The notes under the pieces were generated by a model that saw only the letters and a list, made by a program, of their open reading frames with translations, made no database searches and had not been told where the DNA came from. Positions 17,259 through 26,163 of a stretch of DNA of 64,000 nucleotides are shown piece by piece. The stretch spans positions 18,085-82,084 of the forward strand of contig CAUJHG010000026.1 of assembly GCA_963204785.1 (NCBI GenBank), read 5' to 3'. Numbering within the stretch: the first letter of the stretch is position 1; each line of letters starts with the position of its first letter. Position numbers and translations under genes: made by a program. Origin of the DNA: Pseudomonadota bacterium. GTDB lineage: Bacteria > Pseudomonadota > Gammaproteobacteria > Burkholderiales > Burkholderiaceae_E.

Positions 17259-18032
17259 ATGTCGATCACTGTCCAGGAAATCACCGGGCTGGCCACCGAG
17301 CTGGAGCGACTGCTGAAGCTGCGCAGCAATCCGTTCGGGATGAAGTTGTTCGAAACCGTCGAGGAGATGGAGGCGATCCCCAAGATCCGCCGACCGCAGG
17401 CGGTCCACACCACCGACCAGATCGTCGCGCAGGCCGCCCGGCTCGGCTGGACGGTCGGGATCACCGGCGACGACCTGGTGGGCGGGCAGTGCCGGGCAGT
17501 GATCGGCCTGGGCGCGCAGGATGCCGAATGGCGCTCGGGCAAGGCGATGACCGGGGTCTGGTATGCGACTGTCGAGGACGCAAGTGCGCACCAGGCGGCG
17601 ATGAACGTGGTGCCCGCGGGCCGCTACCGTGCGCTGGCGGTGTCGCCGCTGGCCTCGCAGCGGCTCGACCCGCCGGACATCGTGCTGTTCTACGCGACCC
17701 CGGGCGCGATGATGTACTTCATCAACGGGCTGCAGTGGTCCGGATACAAGCGCTTCGACTGGAGCGTGGTCGGGGAGTCCTCCTGCGCCGATTCCTGGGG
17801 TCGGGCGCTGACGCGGCGCGAGCCGAGCCTGTCGATCCCGTGCTTCGCGGAGCGCCGCTACGGCGGCGTGCTCGACGACGAGATGCTGATGGCGCTGCCG
17901 CCCGAGCAGCTCGGACAGGCGATCGCAGGCATGCACGCGCTCTCGAAGAACGGCCTGCGCTACCCGTTCCCGCAGTACGGCATCCAGCAGGACGTCCGCG
18001 CAGGAATGGCGGTCAGCTACGCCAAGCCTTGA
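17259..18032 (+). CDS. DUF169 family protein
   Basis: A 257-residue soluble protein starting MSITVQEITGLATELERLLK. The N-terminal region LRSNPFGMKLFETVEEMEAI and the later DIVLFYATPGAMMYFINGLQ are typical of DUF169, a family of unknown function found in bacteria and archaea and often annotated as an iron-sulfur or molybdenum-related cluster gene without proof. No signal peptide or membrane segment is present. Cysteines near residues 77, 188 and 201 are present but do not form a clear cluster motif. ATG 17259 is preceded by GAGGAG. The gene is divergent from the efflux operon, and its 3' end overlaps the end of yaeQ by 20 bases. Confidence 0.85.
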   Translation: MSITVQEITGLATELERLLKLRSNPFGMKLFETVEEMEAIPKIRRPQAVHTTDQIVAQAARLGWTVGITGDDLVGGQCRAVIGLGAQDAEWRSGKAMTGVWYATVEDASAHQAAMNVVPAGRYRALAVSPLASQRLDPPDIVLFYATPGAMMYFINGLQWSGYKRFDWSVVGESSCADSWGRALTRREPSLSIPCFAERRYGGVLDDEMLMALPPEQLGQAIAGMHALSKNGLRYPFPQYGIQQDVRAGMAVSYAKP

Positions 18033-18561
18033 GCCGCTGCGGCTCGATGGTCGCGCTGCCGGCCTCCGAGCCGATCCACACCTGAGCATCCTGCAGGTTG
18101 CAGCTCAGCTGCATCGCGCGCTGCGCAAGCCCGGCGAGCGCAGCGCCGGCCTGCGCGTCGATCCGCATCACCCCGAGGTTCTCCAGGCGGGCGAGCGTGC
18201 CGGCGTTCTGGTTCCACCAGACGTCGGCCCTGCTGCCGCCATAGGCGATCACCAGCACGCGCTCGGCGCGCCCGCAGGCTTTGCGGATCCACTTCTCGTC
18301 GGGCAGGCCGACCTCGATCCACAGCCGGATCGCGCCGGTGAGATCGCGCAGCCACAGGTCGGGCTCGTCGTCGGTCGACAGGCCGCGCCCGAAGGCCAGG
18401 GCATCGTCGGCGTGCATCGCGAAGGCGAGCAGCCGGATCATCAGCCGCTCCTCGGTCTCCGAGGGGTGACGGGCGATCGTCAGCGAGTGGGTCGCGTAAT
18501 GCTCGCGATCCATGTCGGCGATCTGGAGTTCGGCCTTGTAGACCGTCGAGCGCAGGGCCAT
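18013..18561 (-). CDS. yaeQ: YaeQ family protein
   Basis: A 182-residue protein that matches the YaeQ family over its full length: it begins MALRSTVYKAELQIADMDRE and contains HYATHSLTIARHPSETEERL, LDDDLAFGRGLS-like DALAFGRGLSTDDEPDLW and WIEVGLPDEKWIRKACGRAE. The structure of the family resembles PD-(D/E)XK nucleases; the motif residues would be the E in SETEERL, the D in DEPDLW and the E in IEVGLP with the following K. The cellular role is not established. The stop region overlaps the convergent DUF169 gene. Upstream on the same strand is an MFS gene, 77 bases away. Confidence 0.93.
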   Translation of the reverse strand: MALRSTVYKAELQIADMDREHYATHSLTIARHPSETEERLMIRLLAFAMHADDALAFGRGLSTDDEPDLWLRDLTGAIRLWIEVGLPDEKWIRKACGRAERVLVIAYGGSRADVWWNQNAGTLARLENLGVMRIDAQAGAALAGLAQRAMQLSCNLQDAQVWIGSEAGSATIEPQRLKAWRS

Positions 18562-18638
18562 CGGGACAGGGGCTCCGTTGAGCGGGATGCGGGCTGTGTC
18601 GGCAGGGCGGGAAATCGCAGGCGCAAGGGCGGGCCGGC

Positions 18639-19937
18639 TCAGGCGGGGCGCAGCGTCGCCTCCGGACCTGGCCTGCGGCTGCGGTGCAGCAGCAGGAGCA
18701 CGATCGCGACGTTGACCAGGTTCCAGGCGATTCCGTTGGCGAAGGCAGCCTGGTAGGAACCGGTCATGTCGTAGAGCTTGCCGGAAAGCCAGCCGCCCAG
18801 CGCCATTCCGAACAGGGTCGCGGTGATCACCGCGCTGATCCGGGTGCCCGCCTGGGCCGCGGGGTAGTTCTCGCGCACGACGATCGCGTAGGACGGGACG
18901 ATTCCGCCCTGGAAGAGCCCGAACAGCGCCGACACCAGGTACAGCGACATCAGCGAATCCGCGGGCAGGTACATCAGCAGGGCGATGCCCTGCAGCACCG
19001 AGCCCAGCAGCAGGGTGCGCAGCCCGCCGATGCGATCGCTGATCAGGCCCGATGCGAGCCGGCTGAGGATTCCCATGCCCAGCATCAGCGAGAGCATCTG
19101 CGCGCCGCGCGCCGACCCGTAGCCGAGGTCGCCGCACAGCGCGACGATGTGCACCTGCGGCATCGACATTGCGACGCAGCAGGCGACCCCGGCGATCACC
19201 AGGAGCGTCTGCAGCGTCCTCGGCGACATCCCTTGGGGTCGGGGCGCCGGGGGCCGCGACACCGCGGCTGCGGTGCGCAGCGCCGCCGCGGCTGCCGCAG
19301 GGTCGCCGTCCGAGGAGGCCAGCGCGGCAGCGGCCTGCGTGGACAGCCCCGGCGGGCGGCGCCGCAGCAGCAGTGCCAGCGGCAGCAGGGTCGCGACGCA
19401 GAACAGGCCGATCCCGGTGTAGGCCTGGCGCCAGCCGATGGTCTCGACCAGGTGCTGCACGACCGGCGGCCAGACCGTGCCGGCCAGGTAGTTGCCGCTT
19501 GCGCACACCGCGACCGCGATGCCGCGGCGGCGCTCGAACCACAGCGAGGTGTCGGCCATCAGCGGCGCGAAGAAGGCCGAACTGCCCAGCAGCCCGATCA
19601 GCCCCTGTCCGAGGGTGAAACCCCACAGCCCGGCGGAACTGCCCGCAAGACCGAACCCGGCTGCGACCATCAGCGCACCGATCGCCACCGGCAGCATGAT
19701 CCCGAAGCGGTCGGACAGCCAGCCCATCAGCATGCCGCCCAGGCCGAAGCCGATCATCGTCGCAGTGAAGGGGAGCGAGGCGCTGGCGCGGTCGATCGCG
19801 AACTCGGCCTGCACTGCAGGCAGCACGACAACGACCGCGTACATGCCGACGCCGCCGATCGTCGACAGCAGCAGTGCGACCAGCAGCCGGAAGATCGCGT
19901 AGGGCGAGTCGACGTCCGGGGTTCCGGAAGGGCTCAT
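18639..19937 (-). CDS. MFS transporter, monocarboxylate/oxalate-formate antiporter type
   Basis: A 432-residue protein with 12 predicted membrane helices in two halves joined by a long Ala-rich loop (about residues 195-235). It starts MSPSGTPDVDSPYAIFRLLV. Motif A is GGMLMGWLSDRFGIMLPVAI in the first half, and its counterpart in the second half is SRLASGLISDRIGGLRTLLL. The signature YLAGTVWPPVVQHLVETIGW is typical of the monocarboxylate-porter-like MFS proteins common in Burkholderiales. The transported solute is not determinable here. A longer in-frame start exists at 20048 but would overlap the UPF0149 gene and adds non-conserved sequence. It lies 19 bases downstream of that gene and may be co-transcribed with it. 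Confidence 0.9.
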   Translation of the reverse strand: MSPSGTPDVDSPYAIFRLLVALLLSTIGGVGMYAVVVVLPAVQAEFAIDRASASLPFTATMIGFGLGGMLMGWLSDRFGIMLPVAIGALMVAAGFGLAGSSAGLWGFTLGQGLIGLLGSSAFFAPLMADTSLWFERRRGIAVAVCASGNYLAGTVWPPVVQHLVETIGWRQAYTGIGLFCVATLLPLALLLRRRPPGLSTQAAAALASSDGDPAAAAAALRTAAAVSRPPAPRPQGMSPRTLQTLLVIAGVACCVAMSMPQVHIVALCGDLGYGSARGAQMLSLMLGMGILSRLASGLISDRIGGLRTLLLGSVLQGIALLMYLPADSLMSLYLVSALFGLFQGGIVPSYAIVVRENYPAAQAGTRISAVITATLFGMALGGWLSGKLYDMTGSYQAAFANGIAWNLVNVAIVLLLLHRSRRPGPEATLRPA

Positions 19938-19956
19938 CGTGTGCGCCGGTGCGCGT

Positions 19957-20655
19957 TCAGGCGGCCTGCCCGGCTCCGCAGCAGAGCTTGAACTTCCTGC
20001 CGCTGCCGCATGGGCAGGGATCGTTGCGCCCGACCTTCTCCCCGGCACGGCGCCGGGTGGCGGGGGCGAGGCTGCGCTCGCGCCGCTCGCGGAAGAACTC
20101 GTTGATGTCCATCACGCTGTCGAACATCGCCTCGATCACGCTGGCCCGCTCGTCGTCGGGGATCGCCTCGCCGGGCTCGCCGTCCTCGTCGGGCTCGATC
20201 TCAGCGGCCAGTCGCATCATCGGATCGAGGATGTCCTCGGCCTCCTCGTCGTCGTCGAGCGGCGCCCATGCGTCGGGACGCACTGCCATCCCGCGCAGGA
20301 AGCCGATCGCCCACGCGTTGCCCTGTGCGACGCCTTGCTCGTCGTAGCCGAGCACCGGCGCGAAGCCCTGCGCTTCGTAGAGCTGCCCGAGCACCGCGAG
20401 CCGGTGCGTCTCGAGCAGGCGGCGCAGTTCGGCGAGCTCCGCGCCCTGCGGCAGCGCAGCGTCGGCGTCCAGGCCGAGCACCAGGCCCAGGTACTCGTCC
20501 ATCGGCACCTGTTCGGTGCAGCAGGCGAGCGCGGCGAGGAAGCCGTCGACTTCCTCGAGCGTCATGGAATCTTCGGGGGCGAGCGACTCGAGCAGCGCGT
20601 CCAGACGAGCCAGCTCGGCGTCGGTCAGCAGGCGGAGGGTGGTCGGGGTGTTCAT
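19957..20655 (-). CDS. UPF0149 / YecA family protein with SEC-C motif
   Basis: A 232-residue protein. The N-terminal YecA/YgfB domain starts LTDAELARLDALLESLAPED and includes MTLEEVDGFLAALACCTEQV (residues 31-50) and an acidic helix PDAWAPLDDDEEAEDILDPM. The C-terminus ends in a SEC-C zinc motif, GRNDPCPCGSGRKFKLCCG, the same metal-binding tail found in SecA. Function of the family is unknown; the tail suggests binding to ribosomes, SecB or another partner. I chose ATG 20655 (MNTPTTLRL); ATG 20664 would add three residues (MAP). It lies between a UvrD-like helicase gene (32 bases upstream) and an MFS gene on the same strand. Confidence 0.92.
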   Translation of the reverse strand: MNTPTTLRLLTDAELARLDALLESLAPEDSMTLEEVDGFLAALACCTEQVPMDEYLGLVLGLDADAALPQGAELAELRRLLETHRLAVLGQLYEAQGFAPVLGYDEQGVAQGNAWAIGFLRGMAVRPDAWAPLDDDEEAEDILDPMMRLAAEIEPDEDGEPGEAIPDDERASVIEAMFDSVMDINEFFRERRERSLAPATRRRAGEKVGRNDPCPCGSGRKFKLCCGAGQAA

Positions 20656-20687
20656 GGGCGCCATGTTAACGCCGGGGCCCGGGGTGC

Positions 20688-22802
20688 TCACCACATGCTG
20701 CGCAGTCGCGCTGCGACGTCGACTCTCGGCGCGCCCGCGGCGCGGCTGGCGGCGGGAGTCGCGCACGGCGCCTCGCCGGCGCGCTCGAGCCTGGCGAGCA
20801 CCGCGGCGCCCAGGAAGCGGCTGCGCGCGCCGTGCACGTAGCGGTCGCCGAAGCGCGCCTGGCCTGTGACGTGGTAGCGCTGCGGTTCGATCAGCTGCAG
20901 CGTGTCGCGCGCGCGGGTGAGCGCCACGTAGAGCAGGCGACGTTCCTCCTCGATCGCCTGCGGGTCGCCGGTGGCGTACTCGTTCGGGAAGTTGCCGTCG
21001 GCGACGTTGAGCAGGTAGACCGCATCCCACTCCTGGCCCTTGGCCGAGTGCACCGTCGACAGGATCAGGTAGTCCTCGTCGAGCAGCGGGGCGCCGGCCA
21101 GGTCGCCGCAGGCCTGTGGAGGGTCGAGGGCCAGCTCGGTGAGGAAGCGCTCGCGGCTGCCGAACTGCGGCGCCACTGCGGCGAGCATGTCGAGGTCGGC
21201 GGCGCGCACCTGCGCGTCCTCGTGTCGCCGCTCGAGCACCGGCTGGTACCAGCGTCTGGCGAGGTCGACCTGCCCGGGCCAGCCGGTGGCGGGATCGGCA
21301 AGCGTGCCCATCAGCGCGACGAAGGCCGGCCACTCGTCGCCGGCAGCCGCGGGCGCAGGAAAGCCGGCGAGCGCCGCCAGCCGGTGTCCGGCCGCAGCGA
21401 CGTGGTCGCGGCAGCGCTGCGCATTGACCGGGCCGAAGCCGTTCATCAGCTGCAGCGCCCGGAAGGAGGCGATGCCGTGGCGCGGGTTGTCCGCCCAGCG
21501 CAGCAGCGCGAGCAGATCCTTGACGTGCGCGGCTTCCAGGAACTTCAGCCCGCCGTGCTTGACGAAGGGAATGTTGCGACGGGTGAGCTCGAGTTCGAGC
21601 AGGTCGCTGTGGTGGCTGCTGCGAAAGAGCACCGCCTGCCGTCGCAGCGCGACGCCCGCCTCGCGCTGGCGCAGCACCTCGGTGGCGACGTGCTCGGCCT
21701 GCGCGCGCTCGTCGAGCACGGTGACCAGCCGGGGCATTGCGCCGCTGCCGCGCGTGGCGCGCAGCGTCTTCGGGTACTGGTGCGGCGCTTCGGCCAGCAG
21801 CGCATTGGCAGCGTCGAGCACCGGCTGCACCGACCGGTAGTTGAGCTCGAGGGTGATCCGGGTCGCCGGCGGCGAGAAGCGCTCGGGGAAGGAGAGGATG
21901 TTGCCGATGTCGGCCGCGCGGAACGAGTAGATCGACTGCGCGTCGTCGCCGACCACGGTCAGCCCGTCGCCGTCGGGCTTGAGCGCGAACAGGATCTGCG
22001 CCTGCAGCGCGTTGGTGTCCTGGTACTCGTCGACCAGCACGTGGTCGAAGCGCATGCCGATCTCGGCGGCCAGCGCCGGATCGGACACTGCCGCGTGCCA
22101 CCAGAGCAGCAGGTCGTCGTAGTCGAGCACCCCGTGCGACTGCTTGCGCTCGACGTAGGCGCGAAACAGCGCGCGAAGTTCGTCGGCCCACTGCGCGCAC
22201 CAGGGGAAGGCCTGTTCGAGCACGCGTTCGAGCGGCCAGCCGGTGTTCACCCTGTGCGAGTAGATCGCCAGGCAGGCGTCCTTGCGCGGAAAGCGCTGCG
22301 TCTTCGTCGACAGCCCCTGCTCGTGGCGCAGCAGGTCGATGAGGTCGGCGGCGTCGGCACGGTCGAGGATGCCGAAGGAGGGGTCCAGTCCGAGCTGCGC
22401 CGCGTGTTCGCGCAGCAGTCGCGCGCCGATCGAATGGAAGGTGCCGGCCCAGGGCAGCCGCCAGGCGCCGCGGCGGCCCTGCCGGGCCATCTGCAGGTTC
22501 ACGATCGACTCGGCGCGCCGGACCATCTCCTGCGCGGCGCGCCGGCTGAAGGTGAGCAGCAGCACGCGCTGCGGGTCGACGCCCTGCAGCACGAGGTGCG
22601 CGACGCGATGGGCAAGGGTTGCGGTCTTGCCGGTGCCGGCACCGGCGATCACCAGCAGCGGGCCGGCGCGAAACCGCCCCTGCCCGTCGGGCGCGCCGTG
22701 GCTGGCGGCCAGCCGCTGTCGGGAGTTGAGCGGATCGTCTGGCGCAGGCGCCGCACAGGGTTCGGCGCACAGGCTGGAGGCAGGCTGGCTGGCGGTCTGC
22801 AT
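20688..22802 (-). CDS. UvrD/Rep-family ATP-dependent DNA helicase
   Basis: A 704-residue superfamily 1A helicase. Seen in order: Q-motif region NSRQRLAASHG, Walker A VIAGAGTGKTATLAHRV (about residues 51-67), motif Ia LLTFSRRAAQEMVRRAE, Walker B DHVLVDEYQDTNALQAQIL, motif III VVGDDAQSIYSFRAADIGN, motif IV LNYRS, motif V STVHSAKGQEWDAVYLLNVA and motif VI EERRLLYVALTRARD. This is a complete helicase core in which 3'-5' unwinding is expected. It is close in size to UvrD/PcrA but lacks their C-terminal RNA polymerase-binding region, so it is one of the extra UvrD-like proteins common in Burkholderiales. The N-terminal 30 residues are Pro/Ala-rich and variable. Confidence 0.93.
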   Translation of the reverse strand: MQTASQPASSLCAEPCAAPAPDDPLNSRQRLAASHGAPDGQGRFRAGPLLVIAGAGTGKTATLAHRVAHLVLQGVDPQRVLLLTFSRRAAQEMVRRAESIVNLQMARQGRRGAWRLPWAGTFHSIGARLLREHAAQLGLDPSFGILDRADAADLIDLLRHEQGLSTKTQRFPRKDACLAIYSHRVNTGWPLERVLEQAFPWCAQWADELRALFRAYVERKQSHGVLDYDDLLLWWHAAVSDPALAAEIGMRFDHVLVDEYQDTNALQAQILFALKPDGDGLTVVGDDAQSIYSFRAADIGNILSFPERFSPPATRITLELNYRSVQPVLDAANALLAEAPHQYPKTLRATRGSGAMPRLVTVLDERAQAEHVATEVLRQREAGVALRRQAVLFRSSHHSDLLELELTRRNIPFVKHGGLKFLEAAHVKDLLALLRWADNPRHGIASFRALQLMNGFGPVNAQRCRDHVAAAGHRLAALAGFPAPAAAGDEWPAFVALMGTLADPATGWPGQVDLARRWYQPVLERRHEDAQVRAADLDMLAAVAPQFGSRERFLTELALDPPQACGDLAGAPLLDEDYLILSTVHSAKGQEWDAVYLLNVADGNFPNEYATGDPQAIEEERRLLYVALTRARDTLQLIEPQRYHVTGQARFGDRYVHGARSRFLGAAVLARLERAGEAPCATPAASRAAGAPRVDVAARLRSMW

Positions 22803-23016
22803 GGAGGAAGTCTAGCCGAACAGCTGTATGGATATCCACTTCCAGCGTGCTCCCGGGACGGCGGGGCGGGGGCCGGGCGGCAGCGGGGCCCGGACGGGGG
22901 AATAGAATCATGCGATGGGAGGCCCGGGCGAGACGGGCAGGGTTCCGGTCGCCCGTGCGATCCGCCCATCGAAGGCGGCGGGCGGCGGCAACGGTTTCTG
23001 ACGAACGGAGGAAGCG
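22803..23016. other. divergent intergenic region, helicase / SDR operon
   Basis: This 214-base gap should hold the promoter of the twelve-gene run that begins at 23017. TAGAAT at 22903-22908 is the best -10-like hexamer, but no good -35 element lies at the right distance. The bases just before the SDR start contain GGAGGAAG, a strong ribosome binding site. No gene is visible. Confidence 0.35.
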
Positions 23017-23934
23017 ATGAGTGCAGGAATGGTCGAAGGCAAGGTGGTCGTGGTCACGGGCGCGGGCGGCGGGATCGGCCGCGACATCGCGCTGGCGATG
23101 GCCGCGCAGGGCGCGAAGGTGGTGGTCAACGACATCGGCGCCTCGGTCAGCGGCGAGGGCAGCGACGCAGGCCCCGCGCAGCGCGTGGTCGACGAGATCA
23201 AGGCCGCCGGAGGCGCCGCGGTCGCCAACACCGACAGCGTCGCGGAGGCAGCCGCGGGGCAGCGGATCGTCGAGACCGCGCTGGACACGTTCGGGCGCAT
23301 CGACGTGGTGGTCAACAACGCCGGCATCCTGCGCGACCGCTTCTTCCACAAGATGAGCGAACCCGAGTGGGATGCGGTGCTCAAGGTCCACCTGTACGGC
23401 GCCTACTACGTGAGCCGCGCTGCCGCCAACCACTTCAAGGAGCAGGGCTCGGGCGCCTACGTGCACATGACCTCGACCTCGGGGCTGATCGGCAACTTCG
23501 GGCAGGCGAACTACGCTGCGGCCAAGCTCGGGATCGCCGCGCTGTCCAAGTCGATCGCGCTGGACATGCAGAAGTTCGGCGTGCGCTCGAACTGCATCGC
23601 CCCCTTCGCCTGGAGCCGCATGATCGGCTCGATCCCCACCGAGACCGACGCCGAGAAGGAGCGGGTCGAGCGGATCAAGCAGATGACCCCGGCCAAGATC
23701 GCGCCGATCGCGGTCTACCTGGCCAGCGAGGCGGCCAGCGAGGTCAACGGGCAGATCTTCGCGGTGCGCAACAACGAGATCTTCCTGATGAGCCAGCCGC
23801 GCCCGGTGCGCTCGGTGCACCGCTCCGAGGGCTGGACGCCGGAGTCGGTTGCGCAGCACGCGATGCCGGCGCTGAAGGCGGCCTTCTTCCCCCTGGACCG
23901 CTCGGGCGACATCTTCACCTGGGATCCGATCTGA
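23017..23934 (+). CDS. short-chain dehydrogenase, (3R)-hydroxyacyl-CoA dehydrogenase type
   Basis: A 305-residue SDR resembling the N-terminal dehydrogenase domain of multifunctional enzyme 2. The NAD-binding motif is TGAGGGIGRD (residues 14-23), NNAG lies at 100-103 and the catalytic set is Ser153, Tyr166 and Lys170 in MTSTSGLIGNFGQANYAAAK. The tail after residue 250 (MSQPRPVRSVHRSEGWTPES) is typical of the MFE-2-like group and absent from short SDRs such as FabG. It would oxidise a (3R)-hydroxyacyl-CoA to the ketoacyl-CoA. It is the first gene of the run leading to the CoA-transferase and itaconate-type genes, with a GGAGGAAG site seven bases before ATG. Its role in that pathway is uncertain. 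Confidence 0.9.
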   Translation: MSAGMVEGKVVVVTGAGGGIGRDIALAMAAQGAKVVVNDIGASVSGEGSDAGPAQRVVDEIKAAGGAAVANTDSVAEAAAGQRIVETALDTFGRIDVVVNNAGILRDRFFHKMSEPEWDAVLKVHLYGAYYVSRAAANHFKEQGSGAYVHMTSTSGLIGNFGQANYAAAKLGIAALSKSIALDMQKFGVRSNCIAPFAWSRMIGSIPTETDAEKERVERIKQMTPAKIAPIAVYLASEAASEVNGQIFAVRNNEIFLMSQPRPVRSVHRSEGWTPESVAQHAMPALKAAFFPLDRSGDIFTWDPI

Positions 23935-23942
23935 ACTCGCGG

Positions 23943-23970
23943 GCCGCACCGCGTCGGCTTGCGGTGCGGC
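23943..23970. repeat. perfect 10-bp inverted repeat between SDR and CoA-transferase genes
   Basis: GCCGCACCGC (23943-23952) and GCGGTGCGGC (23961-23970) pair perfectly around the 8-base loop GTCGGCTT, starting eight bases after the SDR stop codon. No T-tract follows, so it may stabilise the upstream mRNA or attenuate transcription rather than terminate it. Confidence 0.5.
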
Positions 23971-24004
23971 GCCCGCGCGCTTCCCATCTCACGAGGCAAC
24001 GAGC

Positions 24005-25183
24005 ATGCGTCCCCTGGACGGAATCACGGTTCTCGCATTCGAGCACGCGGTCGCCGCGCCGGTGTGCACCCGGCACCTGGCCGACCTCGGCGCGCGCATC
24101 ATCAAGATCGAGCGCCCCGGCGTGGGCGACTTCGCCCGGGGCTACGACACCCGCGTCAACGGGCTGTCCTCGTACTTCGCCTGGGCGAACCGCTCGAAGG
24201 AGAGCCTGACCCTGGACATCAAGCACCCGGATGCGCGGCCGATCCTCGACGCGCTGATCGGACGCGCCGACGTGATCGTGCAGAACCTCGCGCCCGGTGC
24301 GGCCGCACGCCTGGGGCTGTCCTGGGAGACGCTGAGCCCGAAGCACCCGCGGATCGTCGTCTGCGACGTCTCCGGCTACGGCGCCGACGGCCCCTACCGC
24401 GACAAGAAGGCCTACGACCTGATGGTGCAGGCGGAGGCAGGGCTGCTGTCGGTGACCGGAACCCCCGAGTCGATGGCGCGCGCAGGGTTCTCGGCGGCCG
24501 ACACCTCCGCGGGAATGTACGCGTACTCGAGCGTGCTGGCGGCGCTGCTGCTGCGCGAGCGCACCGGGCGCGGCTCGCACATCGACGTCGCGATGTTCGA
24601 GACCCTCACCGAGTGGCTGGGCAACCCGATGTACTACACCTACGGCGGCCAGGCCCCGGCCCCGCGCACCGGCGCCTTCCACCCGAGCGTGGTCCCCTAC
24701 GGCCCCTTCCAGGTGGGCGACGGACGCACCGTGATGATGGGCCTGCAGAACGAGCGCGAGTGGGCGACCTTCTGCCGCGAGGTGATCGGCGATCCCGCGC
24801 TCGAGAAGGATCCGCGCTTTGCGTCGAACACCCTGCGCACCGAGAACCGGCGCGCGCTCGAGGAGCGGATCGCGCAGGTCTTCGGTGGCCTCACTGCCGA
24901 GGAGCTCGAGGCGCGGCTCGACCGCGCCAACCTCGCCACCGCGCGGGTGAACACTCCCGCGGACCTGTGGCAGCATCCCCAGCTCCAGGCGCGCGGACGC
25001 TGGCGCGAGGTCGGGTCACCGGTGGGTCCGGTGGCGTCGCTGCTGCCGCCCGGATCGAACAACGCGTTCCAGCCCAGGATGGACCCGATTCCCGCGCTGG
25101 GACAGCACACCGACGCGATCCTCGCCGAGCTGGGACTGGACGCGTCGCGGATCGCGGCGCTGCGCGCCGCCGAGGTGGTCTGA
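24005..25183 (+). CDS. ict: family III (CaiB/BaiF) CoA-transferase, probable itaconate CoA-transferase
   Basis: A 392-residue family III CoA-transferase. The N-terminal ITVLAFEHAVAAPVCTRHLA and LGARIIKIERPGVGDFARGY are the family's CoA-binding signature, and the catalytic Asp that forms the aspartyl-CoA anhydride is Asp138 in KKAYDLMVQAEAGLLSVTG. FHPSVVPYGPFQVGDGRTVM marks the C-terminal domain. These enzymes move CoA between acyl-CoA and a free acid. The downstream MaoC-like hydratase, MmgE/PrpD protein and CitE-type lyase suggest that the acid is a C5 dicarboxylate such as itaconate or mesaconate, as for Ict (PA0882) of P. aeruginosa; succinyl-CoA would be the usual donor. The substrate is inferred from context. 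Confidence 0.85.
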   Translation: MRPLDGITVLAFEHAVAAPVCTRHLADLGARIIKIERPGVGDFARGYDTRVNGLSSYFAWANRSKESLTLDIKHPDARPILDALIGRADVIVQNLAPGAAARLGLSWETLSPKHPRIVVCDVSGYGADGPYRDKKAYDLMVQAEAGLLSVTGTPESMARAGFSAADTSAGMYAYSSVLAALLLRERTGRGSHIDVAMFETLTEWLGNPMYYTYGGQAPAPRTGAFHPSVVPYGPFQVGDGRTVMMGLQNEREWATFCREVIGDPALEKDPRFASNTLRTENRRALEERIAQVFGGLTAEELEARLDRANLATARVNTPADLWQHPQLQARGRWREVGSPVGPVASLLPPGSNNAFQPRMDPIPALGQHTDAILAELGLDASRIAALRAAEVV

Positions 25184-25229
25184 GCGCCCGGCGGGGTCCG
25201 GACGGATCGGGATTCGACAGGAGGAGTGG

Positions 25230-26081
25230 ATGACCGCAGAACTCGAGAGACTGCGTGACTGGATCGGGCGCAGCGAGACCCGCACCGACACGATCGCGGC
25301 GACGCCTGTGGCGGCGATGTCGAACACCCTGGATCGCGAGGACCCGCCCCCGCGTGCCGGCGATCCGCTGCCTGCGCTGTGGCACTGGCTGTTTTTCCTG
25401 CCGATGTACCGGCACTCGGAGGCCGGCCCCGATGGCCATCCGGCGCGCGGCGGCTTCATGCCGCCGGTGCCGCTGCCGCGGCGCATGTTCGCCGGCAGCC
25501 GGCTGAGCTGGCATCGGCCGCTGCGCGTGGGCGAGGAGGTCACGCGAGTGTCGCGGATCACCGACGTCACCCCCAAGACCGGCCGCAGCGGCACGCTGGT
25601 GTTCGTCAAGGTGGTGCAGGAGCTCAGCGGTGCCGACGGTCTGGCGATGGTCGAGGAGCAGGACATCGTCTATCGCGATGCGCCCGACCCCGCCGATCCC
25701 CCGCCGCCACCGACCGCGGCGCCCACCGACGCCCAGTGGCAGCGCGAGATCCGCCCGGATCCGCTGCTGCTGTTCCGCTACTCGGCGCTGACCTTCAACG
25801 GCCACCGGATCCACTACGATCGCAGCTACGCGATGAACGAGGAGGGCTATCCCGGCCTCGTCGTGCACGGGCCGCTGATCGCCACCCTGCTGCTGGATCT
25901 GCTGCGACGCCAGCAACCGGACGCGCGCCTCGCCGGCTACCGTTTCCGCGCGATGAAGCCGCTGTTCGACATCGCGCCCTTCAAGGTGTGCGGCCGTCCC
26001 GATGCCGACGGCAGCGTGCGGCTGTGGGCGGCCGATGCCGACGGCGCCCTGTGCATGGACGCGACCGCGACACTCGCCTGA
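25230..26081 (+). CDS. ich: itaconyl/mesaconyl-C4-CoA hydratase-like protein
   Basis: A 283-residue double hot-dog protein of the group that includes mesaconyl-C4-CoA hydratase and itaconyl-CoA hydratase (Ich, PA0878). It starts MTAELERLRDWIGRSETRTD. Landmarks are LPALWHWLFFLPMYRHSEAG, GSRLSWHRPLRVGEEVTRVS and LFRYSALTFNGHRIHYDRSY near residue 190, followed by EEGYPGLVVHGPLIATLLL. The FNGHRIHYD and VHGP stretch is the hydratase active site, with His and Asp residues. The reaction would form citramalyl-CoA. It lies 46 bases after the CoA-transferase gene and is preceded by AGGAGG. The alternative is a related FAS1-like dehydratase acting on other acyl-CoAs. Confidence 0.85.
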   Translation: MTAELERLRDWIGRSETRTDTIAATPVAAMSNTLDREDPPPRAGDPLPALWHWLFFLPMYRHSEAGPDGHPARGGFMPPVPLPRRMFAGSRLSWHRPLRVGEEVTRVSRITDVTPKTGRSGTLVFVKVVQELSGADGLAMVEEQDIVYRDAPDPADPPPPPTAAPTDAQWQREIRPDPLLLFRYSALTFNGHRIHYDRSYAMNEEGYPGLVVHGPLIATLLLDLLRRQQPDARLAGYRFRAMKPLFDIAPFKVCGRPDADGSVRLWAADADGALCMDATATLA

Positions 26082-26163
26082 CTCCCGGGCGGCGGCGCTG
26101 CCGGCTGCGCCTGGCCCGTCTGTCCGGGACCTCCTCCACCCAACGTCTTCAGGAACAACGAAC

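Noticed and set aside
19957..23949. A 1330-codon minus-strand frame running through several genes
   Set aside because: Only its last 232 codons (UPF0149 protein) are real. The rest runs out of frame through the helicase gene and antisense to the SDR gene, with low-complexity Arg/Ala-rich sequence.
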